DNA of 64,000 nt from Agelas oroides (taxonomy: Eukaryota > Porifera > Demospongiae > Agelasida > Agelasidae), in assembly GCA_949130485.1 (NCBI GenBank), contig OX422183.1, positions 11,196,543 through 11,260,542 on the forward strand, written 5' to 3'. A model generated the notes under the pieces. It ran no database searches. It saw only the letters and a list, made by a program, of their open reading frames with translations, and was not told the origin of the DNA. Below are positions 11,601-22,800 of this stretch, one piece after another (position 1 is the first letter of the stretch; each line of letters opens with the position of its first letter). The position numbers and the translations under genes are program-made.

Positions 11601-14600
11601 ATGCAGATTGCAACACACGAGTGTACTGATGAAATAGCCTCATACCCAGGCCACCTTTCCTCCCCTCGTTCTCTGGGTATGAGGCTAATGGTGGTGTGTA
11701 TATGCTTATGTGTGTATACTCATGTATGCATATTCTAATCACATTGTAGGTTCATGAGGCTGCCTGTCTGTCTTGCCCGCAAGATCAGATCATGCTCTCC
11801 CATATTGATAACCATCTCTGTACTATTGCAACACCAGTCATCCGACATGGGACAGTTCCATGTTACATACAGATAGGATGTGTGATAACCAGCTGTTCAA
11901 ACTGCAGCCACCTTCCCTGTCACTCATACGGTATATTTTCCACACATTACATATTGCAACTTACACTACTGAAATCTTTCGTGGCTGCAATGTAGTGGCT
12001 ATTGTAGCTGTTGCCATAGTAATAGCATAGTGAGAGTGCAAGGTCAACTACTGTTGTGTTTATCATTATATGTAAATGTGATAGCCAGCTATACAAACAG
12101 CAACCAATTTCCCTGTCACCCCACAAACCTCACACACGTTGCATATTGGAGTTTACAGTGCTGCAGTACATTGCAATATTGTCAGTGAGTTAAGTACATA
12201 GGTAATTAAGGATGCAAGGCTTAGGCTGTAGTTTGAAATCCTGCCTAGATGGTGAATGTAAGAATTTTACAGAGTATGAGAATGATGACTTACCTGCTCC
12301 TGCAATGGCAGCAATATGCGCCACTGTCAGTGATGTTGGATGTAGTTGGTTTGCACCTGTACCTTTTGTATCTGGAGGTGCTGAAACAAACAGCAAACAC
12401 TATATAGCATATTATGCATTAGCAACTGTTATCACAAACTGGGTGCCTTGTGTAGGAAAGTGATCCATTTACAGACCAGAGTTCAATAAGACAGCAACAA
12501 CATAAACATAGCAACATCAACAAGTATACTCCTTTCAGTAAATATATTCCTGTTAATGTCAAATTGTAAAGGGTCATGCAGTATACCAAATGTGCATATC
12601 TCTTGCTGACTACAGAATGTAGCCAAAGAACAAGTACGTACCTGCAGGCAGGGTTCTCCCTAGAAATCTTCTTCCAAATGGTGCATAGTATGAAACACCC
12701 TCTCTACACTCTGCTATTGAAATGTTAAGTGGGAAGCCAGGATAGTAATACCTGCTATGGGCAGGTTTTAGGAAGTGATCCAAATGGTGCTCTAGTGAGA
12801 ACCCTGCCTGCAGGGTTTCATGCAGGATTTTTTCCTGGTGTGGAAAAATGTAGAATATGCGTGCAAAGGGTGCATGCACGCGTCAGTGCACCCACTAGGA
12901 TTTTAGTGAAATTCTGGACATATTTAAGGACAAGAATTGTCAGATTCAGTTAAAATACATTAAGCCTATAGTTATCCTGTACACACACCTTCCAGTCACA
13001 TAAAGACAGTATGAGGCAAAATAGAGGAGAAATAGGACAATAGGACACAGTTCTTGCCTGTGTGTATAACTGTTGTCTTTGGTACACAGTTAACAGATGG
13101 TGCATGTGCTGGGAAGCCATTTCATAGCTTCAATAGGAGGTATGAGGTATAAAATAGCTATGACTGTGTGTCACTCTATGATTTATATTACAAAGAACAT
13201 ACTTAGAGAAGCCATTGTCCCCCTGTCCTCGTTAACTGACTAATGAGTTCCTAGACCCTCCACTAGTCTCAACAATGAGGAAAGAAAAACCTGTTACCAT
13301 GGTGATGGCTACTAAGGTATCATACATATCACTGTAGTACAAATGTAAGTGGTTATCATCACTTTGGTAACCTCCCCTTAGTATTGAGACACACGGAGGA
13401 TCTATTATTAGTCAGGTAATGAGGACGCTGACAATGGCTACCAAGTATGTTAACGTTCTTTTCTTGCTAGACTCTGAGTGTATTAGTGGGTACAAAATTT
13501 ATTAACCTAAGTGTATGATGTGTCCATGTTATGGCAACTACCTGTTGTTGGAGACTGGTACTGGTCCACTTCAGCAACATTAACATGGCCCACATAGGAT
13601 GGTGTGGAGGAAAGTGAATTGTCTCTCTCCCAGTCAAAGACAAGCACTTCATAGCTGCCTGGGGAGAGTCCAGTTGCAGTTTCTTCTGCAGTGTGAGATT
13701 GTGAGTCATTGTTTCTTGTTATGTTTATCTCAATGAAAGAATCTCCAATCTCCACATGGCATCCTCTTGCCTGACTCCCTGATGCGAATACACACTGGAT
13801 GGATATGTTTTCACTTACAGCACGCAGCTCTACATCTTGTACATCATAGGTGGCTGAGTGTTTAATGGACAAAGAGAACCGCAATAATTAGCAGCTTTCC
13901 TGCTGATATTTTCCAAAAACCACTCATTAAGTTAATAGTACACTTTGGTTACATCATACTGCACAGTGCACTTGGCGGCTGCTGGGCTACACTGGAAAAA
14001 GGGCCTTGGTTGGCACCATTTAGGCCAGTTCTTGCTTTGGTACAATGATTGCACAAATGGGCTTAGAAAGCATTACTCTCACCATGTCATTTCTAGCAGG
14101 AAAGGTGCTTTGGGTTCTGAACAGACGTTTACTGGCCAAGAATGCTGACTATTGCAACTTCATGAAGGAGATGGCATGGCTAGGGTCACAAGTCAGTTCA
14201 ATGTAGATGGAAGTGCACTTGGGTTCAGTTTTTTAGTCAGGGCTCTGACAGAAGTGAAATTATGGTGCATTGAAGGCATGTACATGCTATAAGTTAACTT
14301 CAAATAAATAAGATAATTAAGCAGTTGAGTACAAGAACACAACATTTTGCACATCAAAAGTGGCTGAAATGTACTATTTGAGTATGTGATATAGAAAGAA
14401 CAGTCAATATAACCACCTCATCAAACCATTTGTAAGCAATTACTGAACCTAAAGGGAAAAATATTGCCATGATATGCCTGCTTTTGTATATATATATATA
14501 TATATATTCCTTTGGTGCAAAACTTGTGATATCAGTGTGTTATACCTTCTCTGATAACAAGACACTTACAGAACCGTATCCTTCTGGCCTCCATAGCAGT

Positions 14601-17600
14601 GATGATTGTAGCATTGTAGAACGAGTTGGTACTCAGAGTAAAGTTAGTGGTCACATTCAGTGTCAGCTTTCCATCACCAGAAACGTCAATACTTGGAAAT
14701 ATCCAACCACTTTCGATCACCTCCGGTTCATAAAGTCCTAATATTCCACTGCCTCCTTTCTCTAGTTCTTGAATTTTATACACATTGTAACATCCTTTGT
14801 GTGACTGTGGTGCAATGAAGAGGTATTTGCATAATATAAGTGTTGTTAGCTGCAGTGCACATATATTGTTGTGCTTACTACAGTCCATTGACTAAAATGT
14901 GCTTATACTACCATTATTAGAGGCAGCAGAAGACATTTGAAAGTTGGGGGTGGGGGCCGAGCGCGAAGCCGAGTGTAAAACGCGAGGCGGAGAGATGCTC
15001 CCGACTCTAGCGGGAGGCTGGCGAGCTTCAGCGTTGAGGGGCGAGGAAGCAGGGCGCTTCCGCGAAGTAGCTGGCGTGTCCATCATTGCTGCGGGCGGTC
15101 CGCGTTCTAGACACTTTAACAGTAGACAGCCGAGTGGCTTAAATAAACTTAATCTCAATTGCTGTGTGTGTAAGCACACAACAGCTAGAGGGGTCTGGGG
15201 GCATGCTCCCTCAGGAAGTTTTTGAAATCAGATGCTCTGAGATTACTTCTGAGGCACTTTTGGGTCAAAAATTGCCACTAGAAAATTTTCTCAGTTACAC
15301 TGTAGTTCCGGGCAGGGTAGCGGGTGCAATAAATGCAGTATGGGAACGCAGAGCTGGGAACACGACTACAAACGAGTAAGCTGTAAATAAAAAATGAGAC
15401 CCACACGCCAAACCTGGGCACTCCGACACGCTTCGACTGCAAGAATCGGTCACTTCTCTGTAAATCATTTAATGAATAATACTGTAAAGATCAGTATTTT
15501 TATTATATGACTAATACAACAGTTTGATGTGTGACGTCACAGACCTACCAAAGTGGGGGAGCTATGCCCCCCTACTCCAAAAGGTGGTGGGGCAAATGCG
15601 CCCGTGCCCCCCCCTGTCCCACCACCACTGATTATAGTGGTGAAAGCAGCAATATGTAGGTTGCCTTAGGATTGTGGTTTCTAACATCATATTATTATGC
15701 ACATGCTGACTGAAACACTGGGCTAATTTTAAAGAGGACAACCATGCAGCTAGATTTCGAGTTGTCACGCAGTTAGGTACATGTACTGTGTCATGGTTAC
15801 TACAATAATAACAACAACTATCAGAGGGTGGGACTGTGGTTGCCTACCATTACTTCCACTGCTAGGGAAGGTGTATTCAGAGAGTCAAAGGTGACCACAG
15901 TAGACAGATGTGGTGCTGGAAAAGAGTGATAAAGATCAGAGGTACCACATTGATCTCACATGGTACAACAAACAAGTTGCTCAAGATTTGTATTGGTAAT
16001 AAAAGCCTTGTTCCTTGGTCTCACGGGCTGGGAACAAGGCAATGTTAATAATTATTAATTGAATTAGAAGTTTTTATTTCCTGGGTATGGATGCTTTCCC
16101 TTCTCTGAGCTAATATCTGGAGCCAGTTACACACTACAGCAATTGTAAAGATCTGTGATAATGCTTGAGCAGTCCATTCCAAAATTGAAAACAGTTTCAA
16201 TTTTGTAACATGGCGCTGGGAGATGCATTTAAGTTGGCGGGTAAATAATTTCACAATAAATTAGCTTCCATATATAAACTGTCTTATCTCACTATTTGTG
16301 CAATCAATTACAACCAAACTTGATATTTAAGTACTGTATGGTAAGTACTATCTGTGCAACAAATCTAGATACCACGCTACAGAAAATAGCACGCGCAGAG
16401 CAGTGGTTGCGTTTTACAATTTTTCATCACGTTTCACTCTCACGGTACGAGAGGCACATAGTCCATTCTTGGCGAGGAGAAAGTTCAACAGTCGCTAGAG
16501 GGGGCTACGTAGAGTTTTGGTCATAAGCTGTAAAGCTTAACGGATGGCGAGTTGAAACTGTTATTGGAAAGTCATTTTTTGTGGTGTTTCGCGGTACGAA
16601 CTCTCCCTGGCGTTTGTTAGTCACGAATACTTTACGTTACCCCCTCGACTAACCACTAGAGAAGCTGTTTATTATGGTAAAGAGAGTTGCTAAAGTCGCT
16701 TACCTGATTCACGAAGCATCACGAAAAAAATGTATCCATGGCCTTCTTGGTAGGCGTGGCCATTGATGTACGGCGATCGACAATGCAGAAACTTCTCAGG
16801 GTTTCCTTCATACTTTTGTCGCTTGTAGTACGGCTGTACGGCTAGGTGGCTCTTCGATAAGCTACTGAAGCAGCTGCTACAGTGATTCGCTTCATTCAAG
16901 AAGAAAAACCAGCTGTACAATGGTGGGCGTAAACCGGAAACAATTATTGTGCTTGCGTGGATAGCTTACCCGCCACCTTAAGCTATTCAGAACAGTGGCG
17001 TAGCCAGGACATCGCCGATGCCAGGGCACAGCATGGGCACACTACGTTAATTTGTACGAAATTTTTGGAGTTTCCCAGGCTCTGAGGCCATGTCATAGTG
17101 CAGTGTACGTCACTTATACGGGAAACTTGCGTGCGTACGGTGAGCGTACAAGACTCGTAATTCTGTGGATATACATAGCGATACTGCGCCGTTTGATTTC
17201 AAGATGGTTTAGCGCCCGATTCGCAATCGACAATGATACTATCAGCACTGATAATACCTACACTGGTGGGGCACGGCCTCTAGTTGCTAGGGCACGTGCC
17301 CCAGTGTGCCCCAGCCTGGCTACGCCACTGATTCAGAAGTGAAAATAATGAGGTAGCAGACTCTACATTAGCCTCCTTGCCCACTTTAGCAAAACCATAG
17401 AGTTTGATGTGTGGTCAACAGTAGCTGATTGTGAACTGGTGTACAGTGTCAAGTATGTAGCTGAAGGAGGGCATTCACAATTATTTCACTAACATTTAAA
17501 TCAAAACTCTCCTTCCCTTCATCCTTCTACCCTTTGCATCACATAATGCATGCTTCACAGCTTAGAGTCTATGTTCCCCATTCATGTCAAATGAATTGAA

Positions 17601-18699
17601 GAATCTGCTTGGAAATTCCCACCACCAGAGAAGTAGATGAACAAGGCTACATACTTACCTCCTTCTGTGTGCTCACAAGGCTCATACACTATACTTGTTC
17701 TTTCACCATCTCCCAAAATGTTCACTGCTGTGACAGTGAAGTTGATGTAGGCCCTCAGGTTTGGAAATATGTACTGCCGCAAGTCTTGGGAATCACCACC
17801 AGCCTCTGTCACATTAATAGTAGTGCACTCAGTGCTGATGTTGCTGCACACAATATAACTGGATATATCTGGCTCCACTTCAGTTATGTTCAGGGTTGCT
17901 GGAGCATCCCATTTAAGATGCTGATGGTAAGTTCCAAATGGAGTGATTTGGAGGTTAGGGCATTTTCCAAGTGTGCCTGCAGAACAGAGCATGATAGATG
18001 TCACACACCAATAATCTGTGATCAGTAGCTACTAACTGACCTTGTACTCGAAATGTGACCTCAACACTTTCTTCATAGTCAAAACCTACAAAGTGACGAG
18101 CTAAACACACTATGCGCGTGTTATTGTTTACAACTGCAGATGAAATGATCAAGCTTGACTCAAGAGGATTTTCTCCAGTTACAGTTTCAATCTCTCGAGT
18201 TTCTAGCCAATCTTTAAGGCGGATATCACCATCAACGCTCCAAGCAACACTACTGGCATTGGCTACAGAACAATTGAAGCTCACAGCTGGCTGTCCCAAG
18301 TAGGCAGTGTAGGTCAGAGGAGTGATGAATGCCACTAGGAGGAAAGAAGTTCAATAACACACACATAAAAACATACAAAAACAGCAACAACAACAAAAAA
18401 AAGCAGCAGTAGCACCAACACTAACACCAACAGCAACATTTATAGAATGCCATTGTTGCTACAAATATACATGACGAATCCACAAATTCCTCATCTCGCG
18501 GTAGCTACCTACAGTCAATTTGTGAAACGTAGAAAAACATCTATACACGCACGTAGATTTTCGTCTAGTCACAGATAGTAGAGTGTATGGTCTAGTGCTC
18601 ACCAGGCTCCTGAGCTCTCGTCACAGATAATGGCAGCAGCAGCAGCAGAAAAAACAACAAGAATTTGATTTCACTATACTGCAGTCGTGAAGGATTCAT
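5577..18699 (-). CDS. Receptor gene A: secreted Ig/FN3 single-pass membrane receptor with (interrupted) signalling tail
   Basis: Gene model built by reading splice sites on the minus strand. Exons in order: 18603-18699, 18041-18334, 17659-17976, 15848-15915, 14570-14804, 13542-13853, 12294-12380, 11078-11313 (in-frame stop), then tail exons 9831-9954, 6264-6525 and 5577-5629. The first eight sum to 1647 nt (548 aa plus stop). The order is signal peptide, Ig-like domain, FN3 domain, two cysteine-containing modules, stalk, transmembrane helix, cytoplasmic part. All introns are GT-AG and the phases match genes B and C. The three tail exons are open and phase-compatible with each other, but lie beyond a transposon-like insert that stops the frame at 11078. 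A role as an adhesion or recognition receptor at the cell surface is inferred from the domains. No kinase domain is seen. The link between the transmembrane exon and the tail is the uncertain part. Confidence 0.72.
6264..6525 (-). CDS. Gene A tail exon 10: SH3/SH2 ligand motifs
   Basis: Acceptor CTTCCTCCAG, donor ACCG|GTGAGG; enters in phase 0 and leaves in phase 1. A lysine-rich stretch PSKKKKPARK is followed by Ser/Thr/Asp-rich sequence and PPLPPRNYVNV. PPLPPR fits the class II SH3 ligand PxxPxR and YVNV the Grb2 SH2 ligand pYxNx. The frame stays open past this donor to a stop at 6145, so an alternative read-through end is possible. Confidence 0.6.
6701..6800. mobile_element. Short hairpin element (AGCCTYGTTCYCAGGG type)
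   Basis: Inverted ends of about 35 bp: CAGGGCACTCCCAGATTT and AAATCTGGGAGTGCCCTG. TAAAAAG lies near both sides, a possible target duplication. Confidence 0.6.
7402..7508. repeat. 28-bp tandem repeat
   Basis: About four copies of CTTCGAACTACTAGTAGACC followed by ATCAATCT; the last copy is diverged. Confidence 0.85.
7989..8066. repeat. Near-perfect palindrome
   Basis: GAACGGGTGGCTAGAGCAAG against CTTGCTCTAGCCACCCATTC, joined by AGCGTGTAACGCT. An internally deleted relative of the element at 3061-3315. Confidence 0.75.
8565..8745. repeat. Degenerate short tandem repeats
   Basis: Repeated TGGCTAAGCAACAAAGAT-like units with variable spacing. Confidence 0.55.
9831..9954 (-). CDS. Gene A tail exon 9: cytoplasmic, YDLP motif
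   Basis: Acceptor CGCATTCAG, donor GGTGTT|GTAAGT. It enters in phase 2 and leaves in phase 0, with 41 open codons including DSNPLYDLPSPLPTP. LYDLP repeats the IYDLP of the transmembrane exon. Both match the pYxxP pattern bound by Crk-family SH2 domains (established for the motif; phosphorylation here is inferred). Confidence 0.58.
10281..10432. mobile_element. MITE with about 45-bp inverted repeats
   Basis: Left AGTTAGACGCTGAGAC and right GTCAAAGTGTCTAACT, with inner GATCTACGTGATTTAGAAAC against GTTTCTAAATTGCGTAGATC. Lies between gene A exons 8 and 9. Confidence 0.6.
10953..11094. mobile_element. 142-bp inverted-repeat insert within gene A exon 8
   Basis: Ends are TGGACTCTACA and TGTAGAGTCCA (11-bp perfect inverted repeats). 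An internal palindrome reads TCTACATGTAGA at the left end. No target duplication is visible, so the class is unknown. Its right end supplies the last codons and the stop of the gene A transmembrane exon. Immediately beyond its left end, on the minus strand, lie ten bases (10943-10952) and a GTAAGA donor. Confidence 0.55.
11078..11313 (-). CDS. Gene A exon 8: transmembrane helix and proximal tail, truncated by an insert
   Basis: The acceptor at CGTACAG opens GAGLLLLLVLVIIMVLAI, a clear single transmembrane helix, followed by a basic stop-transfer RFTCRKRQ and a tail with DYKDRIYDLPVQP. The frame ends LDSTV-stop. Everything after codon ...FKR is encoded by the terminal repeat of an insert (10953-11094). 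The resulting C-terminus D-S-T-V fits the class I PDZ ligand pattern S/T-x-V. Confidence 0.75.
12294..12380 (-). CDS. Gene A exon 7: stalk
   Basis: An 87-nt phase 1-1 exon encoding a Pro/Thr/Asn-containing linker (APPDTKGTGANQ) and ending AHIAAIAGAG, which runs straight into the transmembrane helix of the next exon. Donor GCAG|GTAAGT. Confidence 0.72.
12640..12830. mobile_element. Inverted-repeat element in a gene A intron
   Basis: CCTGCAGGCAGGGTTCTC on the left and GAGAACCCTGCCTGCAGG on the right; CCAAATGGTGC occurs as a direct repeat inside both halves. Confidence 0.55.
13542..13853 (-). CDS. Gene A exon 6: conserved TYDVQDVEL module
   Basis: A 103-codon phase 1-1 exon reading TYDVQDVEL, ISIQCVFASGSQARGC and SPGSYEVLVFDWERD. 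These three motifs recur almost unchanged in B and C and carry the paired cysteines. I do not recognise a named domain. By length and strand pattern it may be another FN3/Ig-like fold. Acceptor AACACTCAG, donor ACAG|GTAGTT. Confidence 0.8.
14570..14804 (-). CDS. Gene A exon 5: extracellular module
   Basis: A phase 0-1 exon of 78 codons starting SHKGCYNVYK, with LTLNVTTNFTLSTNSFYNA in the middle and ending just before a GTAAGT donor. It aligns with 27804-28020 of B and 50660-50912 of C. Rich in N-x-S/T sites. The alternating hydrophobic pattern suggests a beta-sandwich (FN3-like), but this is an inference. Confidence 0.78.
14940..15125. other. GC-rich island in a gene A intron
   Basis: A sharp rise in GC with many CpG sites between AT-rich sequence. 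The minus strand stays open for 96 codons (Ser/Pro/Arg-rich) but has no recognisable domain. It could be an inserted fragment of a promoter or first exon from elsewhere. Confidence 0.35.
15848..15915 (-). CDS. Gene A exon 4: split-off end of the FN3 exon
   Basis: A 68-nt exon, phase 1 to phase 0, reading VVTFDSLNTPSLAVEVM. It aligns with VVSFDSESRPSLSVEVM at the end of the uninterrupted FN3 exons of B and C. Acceptor TTTTCCAG, donor ATG|GTAGGC. It is too short to show up as a long open frame and was found by homology to B and C. Confidence 0.72.
16993..17330. mobile_element. hAT-like MITE with 8-bp target duplication
   Basis: Ends CAGTGGCGTAGCCAGG and CCTGGCTACGCCACTG, flanked by perfect ATTCAGAA at 16985-16992 and 17331-17338. 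Eight-bp duplications and CAGTGGCG ends are typical of hAT elements. Lies in the intron that splits the gene A FN3 exon. Confidence 0.82.
17659..17976 (-). CDS. Gene A exon 3: FN3 domain
   Basis: A 106-codon phase 1-1 exon starting GTLGKCPN. FN3 hallmarks are the early W (LKWDAP), YIVCSN in the middle strand and YINFTVTAVN near the end. In genes B and C the same exon continues further. Here it stops at EGG|GTAAGT and the remaining 23 codons sit in a separate exon at 15848-15915. Confidence 0.8.
18041..18334 (-). CDS. Gene A exon 2: Ig-like domain
   Basis: A 98-codon phase 1-1 exon. It reads VAFITPLTYTAYLGQPAV, then FNCSV (B-strand cysteine), a W about ten residues later (SVAWSVDG) and IVCLARH (F-strand cysteine), the usual Ig-fold C-W-C layout. 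Acceptor CCTCCTAG, donor CAAG|GTCAGT. It is close to the matching exons of B and C. Confidence 0.82.
18603..18699 (-). CDS. Gene A exon 1: signal peptide
   Basis: The ATG at 18699 starts MNPSRLQ, followed by a hydrophobic run of leucines and phenylalanines and a likely cleavage region near TRAQEPG. The exon ends CCTG|GTGAGC in phase 1. An in-frame ATG lies upstream at 18828, but the 18699 start matches the paralogous starts in B and C (all share the AQEPG end), so it is preferred. Confidence 0.75.
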
Positions 18700-19663
18700 G
18701 ACTCTGCAGCTCGATTTTCTGGAACGCAAGCACGACAACCGTGCAGCCTCTGAGTGATCTCGTGGCCAGCCGGACTTCAAGGAAAACCGGCGGGGTCTGG
18801 GGACGAACCTATTTTGGGCCCCCTCCATGCAGTCTCGTGCCTATACCATAGATAGTGGAGTGGGACTCTGGGACTCCACCATCCTATGCCTATACCCAAG
18901 AAGAGTAAAAAGCGGGACTCTGGACTCTGGACTGGGCTCGTGGAATGGACTAGGGAGTGACATTTTGACCAGTTTTTAGGGTCACTCTATGAGAAATGGG
19001 AATGAGGAAATGGGAAGAAGCATTCCAGCCAGCAAACTGCTGATGTTTTGTTACTGCAGTCATCAAATATGATGAGAAAGTCAATGTCCATCCATGCACT
19101 CACTGAGAGATCATCTCTTTGCCTTACAGTTGGTCATGGTCTGCAAGCTAGTTCTATGTATCTGTTCTTCACTTTTGGCAGCTTGTTAGCTTTCTTGAAG
19201 TTTGTTGAATTGTTCATATTTTGTTCCAACTTTATACAAGGAGTCTTCGAGGGTCTGGTTCCGAGACTACACAGTACCCTGGATTTTTAAGGTCAACAAA
19301 CCTGGAATCCAAGCTGATAGACTTCTTTGTCTTGTTAAAATTTTAGCGCACAGTCCGTTTTGAGAGTCTCAAACCGTTCACGGTCCATAAAATTGGGGAT
19401 TTTCCCCGTTTCCTGTCGGCATTGCCATCCAATAATCAGTTTATAATTAAGTTAGTTAAGATGTGGCCTGGCATCACCCTTCATGTGGTGGTCGGAACTT
19501 TGAAAATAAGCTTAGATCGACTTAAAAAAAAAAAAGAAAAAAAAAAAGAAAAAAAAAAAAGAAGGAGTTTAGTAGAGTGCTGTAGTGTCAGTAGCTGTGA
19601 GTAGTGCGTAATGTCTGCTTGTGAAAGCAAGCTTGCGTCTAGAAGAAGCAGAAAGGCCACAGT
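18700..19663. other. Intergenic stretch between gene A and the Ginger element
   Basis: Upstream (promoter side) of gene A. Contains short GGGACTCTGG repeats near 18860-18940 and an A-rich AAAAAG run at 19524-19565; no exon recognised. Confidence 0.45.
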
Positions 19664-19854
19664 GGCCTGTCACGTAGTATTTGGACCCCCGTAGTATTTG
19701 GACCCCCTTTGAAATTTTTGGACCCCCCATAAAGCATGTGCGCAACGCGCGTTGGTTGGTCAGTTCGCTGTCTTTCTGGGACGAGTGTCCGAGTCTGTCA
19801 ATCTAAGGTGAGAATAAAAATGAGCCTCCCAGAGGCAGAGTCGCAAAATGCGAA

Positions 19855-22800
19855 ATGGAAGACCGAGAACAACAGGAGAGAGACCGCTACCAGCCTACGG
19901 AGGATCAAGACGAGGAAAGAGACGGTGAACAGCGAGAGATTGATGGAGAGGACGAACACCAGGAGGCTGATAACATTCTTGAGCATGCGATCGAGTATTG
20001 TATGACGGGAAGCTACCCACCAGGCCTAACCAAAGACAAGAAAAGAGCTGTTAGGAAGAGAGCTAGAGCTGTCACTGTAGAGAATGGCGAAGTTTATCTT
20101 CAACGAAGAAAGAACAAGGTATGCACGCTTCTTTTATATGCTCAGTATTCACCTAGTATGTCAGTTTAAGACATAGTTAACTTGTAACTTTTCAGGTGAA
20201 ATTGGTAACCTCTGTTGAAGATCAGAAAAGAATCCTGCATTCTTGCCACTCCGATCCTACCTCTGGGCACTTTGGTGTTACCAAAACATGGCGCAGGCTA
20301 GCAGAGAGGTTTTATTGGAAAGGAATGTACCTGGATGTGAAAAATTTGGTAAGTTTTTAAAAATTTGTGATGTTGAATGTAGTTAATAATTACAGTTCTG
20401 TTATTTCTGTTTAGGTAACACAATGCCGTGAGTGTCAGCTAATGAACAAGAAGCTTGACATTGTTCGCCCTGAGCTCTACCCTGTGCCAGTCAAATCACC
20501 CTGGTATCACATAGGGATGGATTTCATAGGGCCAATATATCCTACCTCCAGCTCTGGGAATAGGTTTATTCTCACCATATCTGACTACTTTACCAAATTT
20601 GCATGGGCAAAAGCCTTGCCCACCAAAGAGGCTTCAAATGTGGTCGAGCTCTTCATGAGGTAAGTTTTACTTAAGTTAATAAAATAAATGTTCATGTCGC
20701 AACTACATTCCTAAATGCATCTCTTTATACAGCTGTTTTTCATCATTGGACTGCCCTCAGTGCTAACAACCGATCAGGGCAAGGAGTTCAACAACAAAGT
20801 AAACTCTGAGTTGATGAGGATGTTTGGCATCAAACATCGACTAACTACAGCCTACCACCCCCAAGCAAATGGCCTTGATGAACGCTTTAACCAGACACTG
20901 GCTAATTCACTAGCCAAGTTTGCCCAGGTCAATCGAGATTCCTGGGATGAGCGTCTAGGTGCAGTTGTGTATGCCTACAACTCAGCCGTACAGGTATGTT
21001 TTCCATGCTTCACTTTTACCACAATTTGTTTAGCCATGCTGTTTGTTGTTACTCACCTTCATCTTTTACCTCAAAATGCATTTTAGGAGTCCACAAAACA
21101 CTCTCCATTTGAGGCTATGTTTGGACGAAGAGCACGGTTGCCAGTTGACATAAATGCTGAAGCAAACTATGATCCAGACCAAAAACTGAGAGAGTTTGCC
21201 AGTAAAGACGAGCCAAACGAAGAGCAGAATGATGCCAAACGAAGAAAAATGGAAGTATTGGTGAAAGCAAACATCGAAGCAGCCCAAGCAAAACAGAAGA
21301 AGTATTATGACGAGAAGTTTGGTGCATCATCATGCTTCAGTGTTGGCAGCACAGTATTGAAGAAGGACTTCACAAGAAAGAAGCGAAGAGGTGGAAAGCT
21401 GGACTACCGCTGGCAGGGTCCATACACCATCACTGCAGCTCTTGGGAAAGGGCTTTTTCAACTGAAGGAGCTAAATGGAGACAAGGTAGGTTCTTCTTGT
21501 GCTTCCTGTTGAAACTGTGATATACACATGCCAATTATGTCATTCAACAGGTAGTGGAGAGAGTCAATGGGTTTCATCTAAAGAGGTACATATGCCCTGA
21601 AAGTTCAACTGAATCCCCACCACCAGAAGATCCCATGGTATGTGATGTTACCTAGAAATATATTTTTTAAAACATATGTTATACAATTCCTTTCTTTTAT
21701 TAATAGTCCACTGCTTCTGAAGAGTATGAAGACTCTCTACCTCCACTCCCTCCACCAATGCCACCACTTAGTGAGCTATCAAGAAAGAGGAGGTACAATC
21801 AGATACTTGAGGTACGTTGATGCACATTTATATATCTGCATACATGTGTATAAAGTACAGTTGTGATGCGCAGTTCTGTTCATTATTTTTAAATAGACCA
21901 GTGATGTTAAATCTACCCATGGGACATTTCAGAATGACCTGTCAACAGATCCCAAGAACGATGCTTTGATTGAGGTAATTGGTGAAAAGTGCTTAACAAG
22001 TGCATACTTGCTTACTGTTTTTGGTTATTTCTTCATTCCAGATCTCTGATGAGAGTGTTAGTCACGGGATTGCCACAAGCACACCATCATCAAAAGTAGC
22101 AAACTTCTTCTCCTGCTCCGTTGACGACCAACCCTCCCCCATTCATGCACCAGCAATTTGCACCACACCTACCACACTGAGCACCAAGCCAAATAGTCCC
22201 AAGGCACCATCAAAGTCAGTGAAACCTGTTGGTGCAAGCAACTTGATGTTGAAGAGAAGGCAGAGAAAGCTGACCAAGCATGTGAATCCAGAAGAGCCCA
22301 TATGCGTTGAAACATACAAATGCAGCAAGCCTGACAAATTGAGCCAGCAGTGGATTCCAGGTTTAGGACTGACCAGTTTAGATAGAAATTGCCTTCTCAA
22401 CCCTACAAGCTGGTTGACGGATTCAATCATTGATGCAGCACAAAAGCTTCTCAAACAGATTAGTCCTGTCCCAGGTCTAGAATCTGTTGCATGTGGCCTG
22501 ACAATGACATTCGTTGTCCAGCCAGAGGAATTTGTTCAGATTCTCAATACTGGTCATGGCCACTGGGTGACTGTCTCAACGATTGGAGTGGCTCACCCAA
22601 CAGTGCGTGTTTACGACAGTCTCTACTCTTCTGCTGGAACACGCTTAGAGGCCCAAATTTCTAGCCTAATTCAAACAGAGAAGCCTGAGATTTCTCTCGA
22701 GTTCATGGATGTGCCAATTCAAGCTGGTACATATGACTGTGGACTGTTTGCAGTAGCCTTTGCTACGGCACTTGCTTTGGGAAGACGACCCGAAGAATTT

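Noticed and set aside
17609-18028. Long plus-strand frame over the gene A FN3 exon
   Set aside because: Antisense shadow of the FN3 exon; the minus strand carries the domain, splice sites and paralog conservation.
5577-18699. Receptor tyrosine kinase for gene A
   Set aside because: No kinase motifs in any frame downstream of the transmembrane exon; only short ligand motifs.
19736-20005. Alternative frame at the start of the Ginger gene
   Set aside because: The frame from 19855 has the conserved spacing into the H2C2 exon and the correct splice phase; the 19736 frame does not.
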